DNA of 46,930 nt from Bryobacterales bacterium (GTDB lineage Bacteria > Acidobacteriota > Terriglobia > Bryobacterales > Bryobacteraceae): contig PMOK01000266.1 of assembly GCA_003162425.1 (NCBI GenBank), forward strand, positions 1-46,930. Reading direction: 5' to 3'. The position numbers and the translations under genes were made by a program. Below are positions 15,354 to 23,089 of the stretch, piece by piece. The notes beneath the pieces were generated by a model. It searched no databases. It was given only the letters and a program-made list of their open reading frames with translations, and was not told the DNA's origin. Each line of letters opens with the position of its first letter. Within the stretch, counting starts at the first letter, position 1.

Positions 15354-16421
15354 TTACTGCGCGATCCTGTAAGAACATAGGAGTACATCCCCGATTTGCG
15401 GGACGACTGCTATAAACGTAATCGCATTGCCGGTAAGGGTGTAGTCTGCGCCGACCGCCATTCGCATGCCGTTGCGAAACACATCCAAGCTCGAAGCCGG
15501 GTTTGGCGCCTGGACCAAGGTGTAGGAATTGTTAACGCCATCAATGGTGCCACCAGGTGTTTCGGCATCCACAAAAACGACTGCGGGGAGGGTGGTCAAA
15601 CGGTAGTCGGCAAGCAATATATCGGTAGGCCTCGGCACGGCGTTGGCAAGGAATGTGATCGAGCTAGTCGCGATGGTGTAGTCCACGTTCTGGCTCAATC
15701 GCAATCCATTGCGATAGAGCGTCAAGCTGGTGGACGGGTTCGGAGGGTTTGCGAGAGTAAATGCTGTATTGACGCCATCCAGGGTGCCGCCGGGATTTTC
15801 GGCATCGACGAAGACGGTGCTGCCGACGCTCCCAGTTCCACAAGCGCCTGAGGTTCCATCTACGTGCATGCAGTCCGTCAAGTTTCCTACCGCTCCGTCC
15901 ACCGCGCCCGAGACGTTGATCACGGCAGTCCGTGAAGCGGCGAATCCGGCACCCTGGACGGGACGAACATTCAGCGCGGCTTCGAGCCCCTGGACATCGC
16001 TCATCTGGACGCTTGCGGTTTGCGCCGCGGGACCCGAAGTACTGACGGCGCCCGGGCTAAGACGTACGTCCCTGACTCGCAATGGCGTGACGCTGGGAAA
16101 TACTACCCAGACTTCGGAGAACTGCGTGTGGCCGCTGCTATTGTATTGAACCGAATAGGTGGCAGGTGTGTTGGCGGTAGTGGTCGGAACCAGTTGCACG
16201 TACAGGTTGCCGTTACTAATCGTGAGCCGGGTCACCTGGGCCGCGATGTTCGATGTATCGCCGGCCTCAAAGCTCTGCCAGGTGATGGTCATGAGGCCAT
16301 TGAAGCGATTTCCGTCCGCTGTGTACAGGATGTCTTGAATTGTAGTGAGGGCGGGCTGGGCCGCCATTCGGGGCGCCAATGCCAGGGCGACGCAGAATAG
16401 CCACCGTCTGAAACTGAACAT
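15354..16421 (-). CDS. Secreted protein with tandem C-terminal repeat domains
   Basis: A 355-residue exported protein: signal peptide MFSFRRWLFCVALALAPRMAAQ, an N-terminal beta-rich domain, an Ala/Gln linker, and two consecutive copies of a roughly 77-residue domain (about 15585-15818 and 15357-15584). Each copy reads VFVDAE-x-PGGT-x-DGVN, then NP-[S/A]-[T/S]-SL-x3-RNG-[L/M]-R, DYT-[I/L] and [S/A]ITF. Copies of this type occur singly or in tandem in phage tail and cell-surface proteins. The start at 16421 has GGAGG 5 bases upstream and begins the leader. The Flp pilin gene follows on the same strand after 109 bases. Function is unknown; a surface or adhesive role is a guess. Confidence 0.75.
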   Translation of the reverse strand: MFSFRRWLFCVALALAPRMAAQPALTTIQDILYTADGNRFNGLMTITWQSFEAGDTSNIAAQVTRLTISNGNLYVQLVPTTTANTPATYSVQYNSSGHTQFSEVWVVFPSVTPLRVRDVRLSPGAVSTSGPAAQTASVQMSDVQGLEAALNVRPVQGAGFAASRTAVINVSGAVDGAVGNLTDCMHVDGTSGACGTGSVGSTVFVDAENPGGTLDGVNTAFTLANPPNPSTSLTLYRNGLRLSQNVDYTIATSSITFLANAVPRPTDILLADYRLTTLPAVVFVDAETPGGTIDGVNNSYTLVQAPNPASSLDVFRNGMRMAVGADYTLTGNAITFIAVVPQIGDVLLCSYRIAQ

Positions 16422-16542
16422 GCTGCCTCCAGGGAACAAATTTCGGCTTCAGGTTAGCCTACGAGTTCCAAAAGACAGCTGTCGCTGTTAGTGGCCCGCT
16501 GCAGCAAGTTTTTCAATTGGATGGCTTTGCGAGCGCTAAATT

Positions 16543-17829
16543 TTAGTGGAACGGCTGTGACTCGGGTTTAATGCAATCGGTGCCGAGATAGGGCCGCAGG
16601 GCTTCAGGGACCAGAATAGTGCCATCGGCCTGCTGGTAGTTTTCGACGATCGCCACCCAGGTGCGGCCGATCGCCAGTCCGCTTCCGTTTAAGGTGTGAA
16701 CGTAATCGGCTTTGCCCTTGTCCGGCTTTGCACGGATACCAGCGCGCCGCGCCTGATACGCTTCAAAGTTGGAGCAGGAAGAGATTTCTTTGTAGCCGTT
16801 TTGGCCCGGAAGCCAGACCTCGAGGTCGTAAGTCTTAGCGGAAGCAGCGCCCATGTCGCCGGTGGAAAGCACCACGGTGCGAAAGGGCAGTCCCAGACGT
16901 TTCAAGATATCCTCGGCGTCGGCAGTGAGCTTTTCGAGCTCGTCATAGCTTTGTTCCGGACGCGTGAACTTCACCAACTCCACTTTCTGGAACTGATGTT
17001 GTCGAATGATGCCGCGCACATCCCGCCCATAGGATCCGGCTTCGCTGCGGAAGCAGGGTGTGTAAGCGCACAACTTGATGGGAAGCTGGCCGGCATCCAG
17101 CGTTTCGTCCCGAAACAGGTTGGTTACTGGTACTTCCGCAGTGGGCGCCAGCCAAAAATCGTGATTCTCAATCTTAAACAGATCGTCCTTGAATTTCGGG
17201 AGCTGCCCGGTGCCGAACAAGCTGGCCGAGTTGATAAGAAACGGCGGAAGAACTTCTGTATAGCCGTGCTCGCGTGTGTGCACATCCAGCATAAAGTTGA
17301 TGAGCGCCCGCTCCAGCCGCGCGCCCACACCCCAGTAAACCGCGAATCGAGCGCCGGTTATCTTGGCGGCCCGTTCCAGATCCAGGATGTGCAACTCTGG
17401 ACCCAGGTCCCAATGCGCCTTAGGCTCGAAATCAAACTGGCGCGGCTGGCCCCAGCGCCGCACTTCGACATTGTCCTCGGCGGTCTTACCCACCGGCACC
17501 GATTCGTGCGGAATATTCGGAATGCCCGCTAGCATGGTCCGAAACGATTCATCCAGCTCTTTCACCTTGTCGTCCAGAGAGGAAATACGCTCGCTCATGG
17601 ACCGCACTTTCTGCTGGCGATCTTCGGCATCCAGACCCTGCTTACGAAGCTTGGCGATTTCCGCGCTCTCGGCGTTCTTTTGCGCCTTCAGCTGCTCGGA
17701 CTCGGTAATCGCGGCCCGCCGTTCGGAATCGAGCGCTCGAAATTCCTCGACGTTCAACTGGAAGCCACGCGTAGCAAGCCGTTGCGCTATGGCGTCCAGG
17801 TTGGCCCGAAAGAAAGACAAATCATGCAT
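16543..17829 (-). CDS. serS: Seryl-tRNA synthetase
   Basis: Charges tRNA-Ser (and tRNA-Sec) with serine. The 428-residue length is standard. The N-terminal coiled-coil arm that grips the long variable arm of tRNA covers about residues 25-105 ([23 protein letters not shown]). Class II motif 2 is [25 protein letters not shown] and motif 3 is [18 protein letters not shown] near residue 383. A heptad hairpin (17834-17904) stands directly before the ATG, so the leader may be strongly folded. Confidence 0.98.
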   Translation of the reverse strand: MHDLSFFRANLDAIAQRLATRGFQLNVEEFRALDSERRAAITESEQLKAQKNAESAEIAKLRKQGLDAEDRQQKVRSMSERISSLDDKVKELDESFRTMLAGIPNIPHESVPVGKTAEDNVEVRRWGQPRQFDFEPKAHWDLGPELHILDLERAAKITGARFAVYWGVGARLERALINFMLDVHTREHGYTEVLPPFLINSASLFGTGQLPKFKDDLFKIENHDFWLAPTAEVPVTNLFRDETLDAGQLPIKLCAYTPCFRSEAGSYGRDVRGIIRQHQFQKVELVKFTRPEQSYDELEKLTADAEDILKRLGLPFRTVVLSTGDMGAASAKTYDLEVWLPGQNGYKEISSCSNFEAYQARRAGIRAKPDKGKADYVHTLNGSGLAIGRTWVAIVENYQQADGTILVPEALRPYLGTDCIKPESQPFH

Positions 17830-17833
17830 AAGC

Positions 17834-17904
17834 GTTTCTGGTTTCTGGTTTCTGGTTTCTGGTTTGCCCGAAAGGACCTAACGAGAAACGAGAAACGAGA
17901 AACG
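17834..17904. repeat. Heptad hairpin (GTTTCTG / GAGAAAC)
   Basis: Five near-identical GTTTCTG units (17834-17866) face three GAGAAAC units (17883-17904) across a 16-base loop, making a long hairpin in either direction. It fills the gap between the citrate synthase stop and the serS start. Related copies are at 21039-21134 and 43318-43385, and a one-armed copy is inside mfd (45785-45818). Confidence 0.9.
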
Positions 17905-17908
17905 GGGT

Positions 17909-19024
17909 TTACCGCTCCGAGATCGGCACCCAAGCCTGACCGACCGGCTTACCCGTATAATCGGCGCGTGGCCGGATCAACCGGTTGTTGCGATATTGTT
18001 CCAGGACGTGCGCCGTCCATCCGGACATGCGGCTGACCGCGAAAATGGGCGTGAACAGATCGATTGGAATCCCCAGCGAGTAGTACGTCGAGGCAGAGTA
18101 GAAATCTACATTGGCGTTCAAGCCCTTCTGCTCTTTGATGGTCTCTTCGATGTTCTTGGAGGTGAGATATAGATTCAAGTGGCCCGTTCTGCGCCCGAGT
18201 TCTTCCGACAACCCCCGCAGATGCGTGGCGCGAGGATCTTCCGTATGGTAAACGCGGTGGCCGAAGCCTGGCACCTTCTTCTTGTCCACCAGCATTCCCT
18301 TCACGTGGTCGAGTGCCTTTTCGCCAGCAGCCAGCAGCATGCGGATGACGTCTTCGTTCGCGCCGCCGTGCAATGGACCCTTCAGAGCTCCAATGGCGGA
18401 CGTCACCGCGGAATGAATATCGGATAGCGTGGCGGCTGTTACGCGAGCGGCGAAGGTGGAGGCGTTCAGTTCGTGATCGGCATGCAGAATTAGGGCGATG
18501 TCGAAAACGTGCTCCATCACGTCGTCGGGCTTCTTGCCAGTGAGAGTGTAGAGGAAATTGGCGGCGAATCCAAGTTTTGGATCGCCCTCAACCACGGGCT
18601 TGCCATTGCGCAGGCGGTCGAAGGTGGTGACGATGGTCGCGGTCTGCGCCATCAATCGCGCGGCCTTCTCTTCGCTGGCTTGGATGGAATTGTCGCGCGC
18701 CAGTGGATCGTACAAGCCCAACATAGAGACTGCGGTGCGCAGCACGTCCATGGGAGGCATCTTGGTTATAGTGCCAAGGAAGCTGACCACCTCCGGCGGG
18801 ATGGGCCGATAGCGAACCAGGTCGGCCTTCAAGGCATCCAGCTCGGGCTGCTTCGGCAAGCTGCCATGCCACAGCAGGTAGATGATCTCTTCGAAGGTGG
18901 CGTTGTCCGCCAGGGTGTGTATGTTGAAGCCACGGTAGCTGAGGATCCCGCGATCTCCATCAATGAAGCAAATCTCGGACTCGGCGGCAACAATTCCCTC
19001 GAGTCCCGCTTGTGTGACTGCCAT
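17909..19024 (-). CDS. gltA: Citrate synthase
   Basis: Condenses acetyl-CoA and oxaloacetate in the TCA cycle. The 371-residue protein is the short, dimeric type. Catalytic motifs are LKGPLHGGANEDV (substrate His), PGFGHRVYHTEDPR (second His) and NVDFYSASTYYSLGI, where Asp is the base. HADHELNASTFAARV is also conserved. The short form is shared with 2-methylcitrate synthase, and sequence reading alone cannot separate the two; no prp genes are nearby, which favours citrate synthase. It may be co-transcribed with serS unless the intervening hairpin stops transcription. Confidence 0.93.
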   Translation of the reverse strand: MAVTQAGLEGIVAAESEICFIDGDRGILSYRGFNIHTLADNATFEEIIYLLWHGSLPKQPELDALKADLVRYRPIPPEVVSFLGTITKMPPMDVLRTAVSMLGLYDPLARDNSIQASEEKAARLMAQTATIVTTFDRLRNGKPVVEGDPKLGFAANFLYTLTGKKPDDVMEHVFDIALILHADHELNASTFAARVTAATLSDIHSAVTSAIGALKGPLHGGANEDVIRMLLAAGEKALDHVKGMLVDKKKVPGFGHRVYHTEDPRATHLRGLSEELGRRTGHLNLYLTSKNIEETIKEQKGLNANVDFYSASTYYSLGIPIDLFTPIFAVSRMSGWTAHVLEQYRNNRLIRPRADYTGKPVGQAWVPISER

Positions 19025-19137
19025 ATCTGTCCTCTGTTCCTAAGCGCCCACTTCATCGTCAACGTATGAAGCGCGCTTGTGGAGTGAAACACCATTTTAC
19101 AGGATTTGGCGCACGGATTTCTTCGCTAAGATTAGGT

Positions 19138-20019
19138 ATGCACCGCTTCGTCCTGCATAACGCCGACATTGTGGACGCCCACCAGAAAACCCTCTCGGCC
19201 GGCCAGGTTGGCCTGCTCAGCGGTTGGGGCGTGTTCAGCACCATCCGTGTGGCGGACGGAGTGCTCTTCGCTTTCGAGCGGCATTGGCTGCGCATGCGCC
19301 AGGACGCTCTCCGGATGCATGTTCCTTTTCCTACGGATGCGGATCAGTTGAAATCGGACCTGCTTCGGCTAGCGGAAGCCAACCACGCCCGCAACGCAAC
19401 TTTGCGCGTGGATGTGGTGCGCAATCGCGGGGGACTCTTTGAGGCGCCTGACCAAATCCGGGATTTCGACGTAATTGCCTTTACTAGCGATATCAATCCT
19501 TGGGGCGAAAGTGCGCGGCTCGGGATGAAAGCGAACGGCCGTCACGCGCAGAACGAATTTGCTGGAGCCAAGATTCTTTCCTGGGCGCAGAATCTGACTT
19601 GGTACGAGGAAGCACACCAGCGTGGGTTCGATGAAGTGGTGCTACTCAACGAGCGCGGCGAGGTGAGCGAATGTACGTCGGCGAATATTTTCGCTGCTGC
19701 GGGAAGGGAAGTGCTCACGCCGCCGCTCAGTTCTGGCTGTCTGCCCGGAGTCTCGCGCGAATTGTTGCTCGCGGAGATCCACGTTCCTGGTGTTTCCGTG
19801 GTCGAGAAAATACTACTCCCGGCGGATCTCGAAAGCGCGGATCAGGTGTTCATCACATCCACTACGCGCGACCTCATGCCGGTTTCCTATATCGAGGGAT
19901 TGAAAGTGAGAAGCCAGGGTCTGGATTTAGTGGATCAACTCGCCAAGGCGTTCGCTGAATACCGGGATGCGTATGTGAAACGCAACGCCGCGGCGAGTCT
20001 CGACAAGATCACAGTTTGA
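19138..20019 (+). CDS. Class-IV (branched-chain/D-amino acid type) aminotransferase
   Basis: A PLP enzyme of fold type IV, 293 residues from the ATG at 19138. The N-terminus MHRFVLHNADIVDAHQKTLS and GLLSGWGVFSTIRV are typical. The Schiff-base lysine is K145 (AGAKILSW). The cofactor-phosphate region VSECTSANIFAA and PGVSRELLL follow. Members include branched-chain aminotransferase, D-alanine aminotransferase and 4-amino-4-deoxychorismate lyase; I cannot choose among them. The upstream ATG at 19066 would add a non-family stretch of 24 residues. Only a weak TTAGG precedes the chosen start. Confidence 0.85.
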   Translation: MHRFVLHNADIVDAHQKTLSAGQVGLLSGWGVFSTIRVADGVLFAFERHWLRMRQDALRMHVPFPTDADQLKSDLLRLAEANHARNATLRVDVVRNRGGLFEAPDQIRDFDVIAFTSDINPWGESARLGMKANGRHAQNEFAGAKILSWAQNLTWYEEAHQRGFDEVVLLNERGEVSECTSANIFAAAGREVLTPPLSSGCLPGVSRELLLAEIHVPGVSVVEKILLPADLESADQVFITSTTRDLMPVSYIEGLKVRSQGLDLVDQLAKAFAEYRDAYVKRNAAASLDKITV

Positions 20020-20040
20020 AGGTCAGCCCCTGCGTGATTT

Positions 20041-20146
20041 GTTCCCCTTGCTTACGCGCGGGGCTACAATTCTTCTCTTTGTTCCCCTTGCTTACGCGCT
20101 GGGCTACAATTCTTCTCCTGGTAGCCCCGCGCGTAAGCAAGGGGAC
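20041..20146. repeat. Cluster of three CCCCTTGCTTACGCGCGGGG repeats
   Basis: Two direct copies (20041-20068, 20081-20108) and one inverted copy (20121-20146), separated by CAATTCTTCTC spacers. Copies 2 and 3 can pair as a hairpin of about 26 base pairs with a 12-base loop. It lies 21 bases past the aminotransferase stop. Confidence 0.92.
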
Positions 20147-20188
20147 GCGTGGTCTCAAAAATGGGTTGAGGCGGGAATTGGACGGTAT

Positions 20189-20242
20189 AGTTACTGGCTC
20201 CTTCGCTTCCCGAGCGGGAGCGGTGGCCAAGCCCCAGTAACT
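20189..20242. repeat. Palindromic element AGTTACTGG...CCAGTAACT
   Basis: AGTTACTGG (20189-20197) and CCAGTAACT (20234-20242) enclose a second hairpin, CTTCCCGAGCGGGAG. The layout is like the other small palindromes of the window. Only one copy is present here. Confidence 0.6.
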
Positions 20243-20280
20243 GTCCTCCCTCGTTCAAACAAAAATGGTTCCAAGTGACC

Positions 20281-20880
20281 CATCGAGCAGCCCGTTCTCC
20301 GACTGGTATACACAGTCAGAACTTAGCATGCAGTGTAGCTGAGACGCTGTCCTTTTGCTCCCCGCTGCCGCTTTTACACGGCCTCGGATCAGTGCTCCAG
20401 AACCCATCTGCCTTTCTACCTGCTAGAAGCCCGCGTCTCGAAACAGACTTTTGCTCGCCCGCATCGACTGCTCCCTTTCGAGAGCCACCGCAGCGAGGTC
20501 AATGCTCCTGCCCTATCTCTTCGACGCAACTCTGAACTTTTCTTCCAGCCCGTTCGGCCTTGAACTCCCATCCTCGATTGCGTTCTCACGCCCCCGGGGT
20601 ATGTTCGCCGTCCAAAGCCCGTTGCCGTCTTCCAAGCCCAAAGCTCTCAAACTTCCATCCAACTTCCGCTCCCCTTCAGGACTTTCATCCTTCCAGATCG
20701 TAGCGCTCAGTCAGCGGCTAGGTCTGAGAAACTTACCTTTGTCTCCGGCCCGTTTTCCCTTCGCTCCCCGCAAGCGTCAATCATTTTTAATAACTACCCG
20801 CTTACGGATCATCGTTCCAGGTTCGCTACCGTCTACCAGGCTTTCTACTCTCTGAACCTCTTGGAACCATGTCCATGTTG
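20281..20880. other. Unassigned tract, possible structured RNA or relic element
   Basis: About 600 bases with no recognisable gene. The plus strand is open for two overlapping frames (20275-20535 and 20451-20855), but their products are Ser/Pro/Leu/Phe-rich with no domain, and no ribosome binding site is in place. Such proteins are typical of reading the wrong strand. The minus strand is purine-rich (GGGAGCG, GGAAGACGGC, GGGCTGGAAG) with many short GC stems. It is bounded on the left by dispersed repeats and on the right by an AT-rich stretch with DnaA-box-like sequences. It could be a large non-coding RNA, a degraded intron or insertion sequence, or an unknown repeat. Confidence 0.4.
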
Positions 20881-20978
20881 CCCTGAAACACCTTTTGAGT
20901 CAACAATGAAATGCCGGTTACAATGTGTTTTCCAAAGCTTTTATTTTTCGTGGATTCAGCGATTTACAGACTTAGGAC

Positions 20979-20998
20979 TGTGAACAAGATGTGGATAA
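20979..20998 (-). promoter_or_regulatory. Two DnaA-box-like nonamers
   Basis: TGTGGATAA (20990-20998), the reverse complement of the perfect DnaA box TTATCCACA, lies 2 bases from TGTGAACAA (20979-20987), a two-mismatch version in the same orientation. The surrounding 80 bases are AT-rich (TTTTATTTTTCG). Two boxes are too few to call an origin. Confidence 0.4.
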
Positions 20999-21038
20999 AA
21001 CAGCAGTTGGCGAGTCTGTTTCAGGATTGAAGGGCAGC

Positions 21039-21134
21039 CGTTTCTGGTTTCTAGTTTCTGGTTGCTGGTTAAGCGCCCGCGTGGTTCCTAACTAGAAACC
21101 AGAAACGAGAAACCAGAAACGAGAAATCGGAAAC
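21039..21134. repeat. Heptad hairpin (GTTTCTG / GAGAAAC)
   Basis: GTTTCTGGTTTCTAGTTTCT and GGTTGCTGG (21039-21069) face AACTAGAAACC and AGAAACGAGAAACCAGAAAC (21090-21134) with a 25-base loop. It ends 4 bases from the stop of the Ycf48-like gene, a position typical of a terminator. Same family as 17834-17904 and 43318-43385. Confidence 0.9.
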
Positions 21135-21137
21135 GCC

Positions 21138-22274
21138 TCATTTTCCCGATTTATCAAGCATCAAGATCATCCCCGTATCCGTTGCCACCCAGAGGTGTTC
21201 CGCATCCGGTGCGGCTAGAATCGCGCGCTGCGCCACCGCCCGATAGTCCACATCCATCTCTTCCCATACCTTTAAATTCGCGCTGCGCAGCATCTTCAGC
21301 TTTCCTGGTATAGGCACCTGATTGGAAGATCCCGGCGGCTCGACGGCTGCTATCAGCGCCACGCCATCCGGCAATAAAGCAATGTCGGTTACCGCCCGAT
21401 CACGCTCGGCGAAAATAACGTCCGAGCTGGTCCGGAACTTCACCTTGTACACTCTGGATGGCAGCGTATAGTAATTGTGATACTCGAAAAGCGCTAGCGC
21501 GAAACCATCCTTCAGCATCACCAGCTGACTCATGCGCCCATAGAGCGAAGAGGTAGAGGCTTCCCAGTGGGCGCCACTATCCATGGTTTCGAGAACCACC
21601 ACCGTGGATTGCCGCTCCCGATGTAGCCGAGCCTCCTTTGGGTTTAGCCACGGCGGCGTCTCATCAGTTCCCGGCAGCGTTGCGTTGCCGGCGATTATGC
21701 CGTACGGGCCTTCAAAAGAAATGCATTCGTAGACAGTATCCTGAAGACCGGTTTCAGGGCGATCGGCCGCCGCCAATTTGATCCAGCTCTTGCCGCCATT
21801 GGCCGTTTCGTAAACAGCTTTCGGAAAGCCGATCGCATATCCATGCAAGGGGTTCAAGAAATACACTTCCAGAATCCCCTTTTTCAAACCTTCCGATTTC
21901 TTCCAGGTTCGTCCGCCGTCAGTAGTGGACCACACGCCGCGAGCGGCAGCCATCCAACCCAGAGAGTCATTCAGAAAGAACAGCGAGATTGGTTCGTCAC
22001 TCACTTCCGCGAGGCTCCAGTTCTGGCCGCCATCGCTGGTTGAGATCAAGGTGCCTTTGACATGGCCTTTCCTATCTTCAATAGATCCGACGCCGACGCA
22101 ATGGCTGGTTGAGGGGCATTTGAGGTCTTGGATACTGAGAGAGGAGTTCGCCTTGTCATAGAAGAATTGAATCTTCCAGCGTTCGGCGGCCGACGCGATA
22201 CCTGGAAGCGCAAGGAGTAGGACAAGACTCTGTCTTGTCCGGCTAGTTGCCTGTCTGCGCAAGAACTTTAGCAT
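21138..22274 (-). CDS. Ycf48/BNR-repeat exported protein
   Basis: A 378-residue secreted beta-propeller from the ATG at 22274: leader MLKFLRRQATSRTRQSLVLLLALPGIASA, then BNR-type repeats each with an S-T-x-D-G-G-x-x-W core (STSDGGQNW, STTDGGRTWKK, ETANGGKSWIK). This layout is shared with the photosystem II assembly factor Ycf48 and with bacterial sialidase-type propellers. In non-photosynthetic bacteria it is usually an extracytoplasmic scaffold of unknown partner. The start has AGGGGA 6 bases upstream. The open frame continues further upstream, but that part is made of palindromic repeats. A perfect 9-base-pair palindrome is translated within the signal peptide. Confidence 0.8.
   Translation of the reverse strand: MLKFLRRQATSRTRQSLVLLLALPGIASAAERWKIQFFYDKANSSLSIQDLKCPSTSHCVGVGSIEDRKGHVKGTLISTSDGGQNWSLAEVSDEPISLFFLNDSLGWMAAARGVWSTTDGGRTWKKSEGLKKGILEVYFLNPLHGYAIGFPKAVYETANGGKSWIKLAAADRPETGLQDTVYECISFEGPYGIIAGNATLPGTDETPPWLNPKEARLHRERQSTVVVLETMDSGAHWEASTSSLYGRMSQLVMLKDGFALALFEYHNYYTLPSRVYKVKFRTSSDVIFAERDRAVTDIALLPDGVALIAAVEPPGSSNQVPIPGKLKMLRSANLKVWEEMDVDYRAVAQRAILAAPDAEHLWVATDTGMILMLDKSGK
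22220..22240. repeat. Palindrome GGACAAGAC-3-GTCTTGTCC inside a signal-peptide region
   Basis: A perfect 9-base-pair stem with a TCT loop, flanked by GTAG like the other palindromes. It encodes part of RTRQSLVLLL in the leader of the Ycf48-like protein, so the element is either translated or defines the true coding start differently. Confidence 0.8.
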
Positions 22275-22285
22275 CGAAATCCCCT

Positions 22286-22380
22286 GCGTTCGCAGGAGTG
22301 CGAACGCGGCAAACACGAGTGTTCGCGCCACACGCGTAGCGCACGCACATTTGCGTGCCGCGTCGCCACTTCTTGGCGAC
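22286..22380. repeat. Three consecutive palindromes (JUMP-like cluster)
   Basis: GCGTTCGCA-GGAG-TGCGAACGC (22286-22307), GCACGCACATTTGCGTGC (22341-22358) and GTCGCCACTTCTTGGCGAC (22362-22380) follow one another. The first two interiors recur at 39351-39452. They lie between the GAF gene and the Ycf48-like gene. Confidence 0.85.
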
Positions 22381-22416
22381 GCACGGCAGTAGTAAAGATT
22401 CAGAGCGGACAACCCA

Positions 22417-23004
22417 CTAGTTGCCTTTCGCACGCTCTGAGCCCGACGACAGCACCAAATCCCCATCTCCGGCCTTCGGTTCTGTTCTCGATAGAATCAG
22501 CAAACACCCTATTTGCTCTCCCACGGTGGTGAGGAGCTCCATTTCCATTCCCGAGTGAGGATGCGGATCGCGGTGTTGCACGTTGATCACGCCTTCCACG
22601 CTACGCCGCGAGATGATGGGCGCCGAGAGAAAAGCCTCATAGGTATCTTCCGGAAGGTCGCTGAAGAACTTGAAGCGCGTGTCGTGGTAAGCTTCCCGCG
22701 AGATGGCGAGCAGTCGCTTCTCGCGTGCCACCCACCCCGTCAAGCCTTCCGAAAGGGCCAGCTTGACGCGGCCCACCGTCTCCGGGTGCGGCCGGTTGGA
22801 TGCGCGCAAAACCAGCTCTTTGCCATCGAGCAGGTAGAGCAGGCAGGAGTCGCATTCCATGAACTCCACCACCAGCCCGACCACAACATCCAGCGCGTCC
22901 TGCAATTTCATGTCGCGCACCATGCAGCGGCTGATCTTTTGCAACAACCGCAGTTGTTGGTCGGTGCGCTCGAGACGCTGTTCCAACTCCCGTGCTTTGG
23001 ACAT
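22417..23004 (-). CDS. GAF-domain sensor-like protein
   Basis: A 195-residue protein. A short coiled coil (residues 1-27, MSKARELEQRLERTDQQLRLLQKI) leads into one GAF domain (about 36-176) with MECDSCLLYLLDGKELVLRAS, EGLTGWVAREKRLLAI and VEGVINVQHRDPH, all typical of the family. There is no output domain, so it may bind a small ligand and regulate a partner. GAF-only proteins of this type are found with signalling kinases or as free-standing redox/cyclic nucleotide sensors. The C-terminus is a low-complexity tail. The heptad run 23041-23087 lies upstream. Confidence 0.88.
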   Translation of the reverse strand: MSKARELEQRLERTDQQLRLLQKISRCMVRDMKLQDALDVVVGLVVEFMECDSCLLYLLDGKELVLRASNRPHPETVGRVKLALSEGLTGWVAREKRLLAISREAYHDTRFKFFSDLPEDTYEAFLSAPIISRRSVEGVINVQHRDPHPHSGMEMELLTTVGEQIGCLLILSRTEPKAGDGDLVLSSGSERAKGN

Positions 23005-23040
23005 CTGAGTTCATTATCCCATGTCATCGCGCGGCTCACC

Positions 23041-23087
23041 GCGCGGTTCTTCGGTTGTTCGGTTATTCGGTTCATCGGTTGGTTGAT
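23041..23087. repeat. Heptad run CGGTTCTT / CGGTTGTT type
   Basis: Six degenerate 7-8 base units (GGTTCTTC, GGTTGTTC, GGTTATTC, GGTTCATC, GGTTGGTT) in direct order without an inverted arm. It stands between the divergent GAF and methyltransferase genes and is related to 9669-9780. Confidence 0.75.
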
Positions 23088-23089
23088 AA

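Noticed and set aside
17834..17904. CRISPR-like array
   Set aside because: Units are 7 bases without unique spacers, and the two halves are inverted. No cas gene is present.
20275..20855. Two overlapping plus-strand frames of 86 and 134 codons
   Set aside because: Ser/Pro/Leu-rich products with no domain and no ribosome binding site; they look like the wrong strand of a structured or relic sequence.
20979..20998. Chromosomal replication origin
   Set aside because: Only two DnaA-like boxes, no dnaA, dnaN or gidA neighbourhood.
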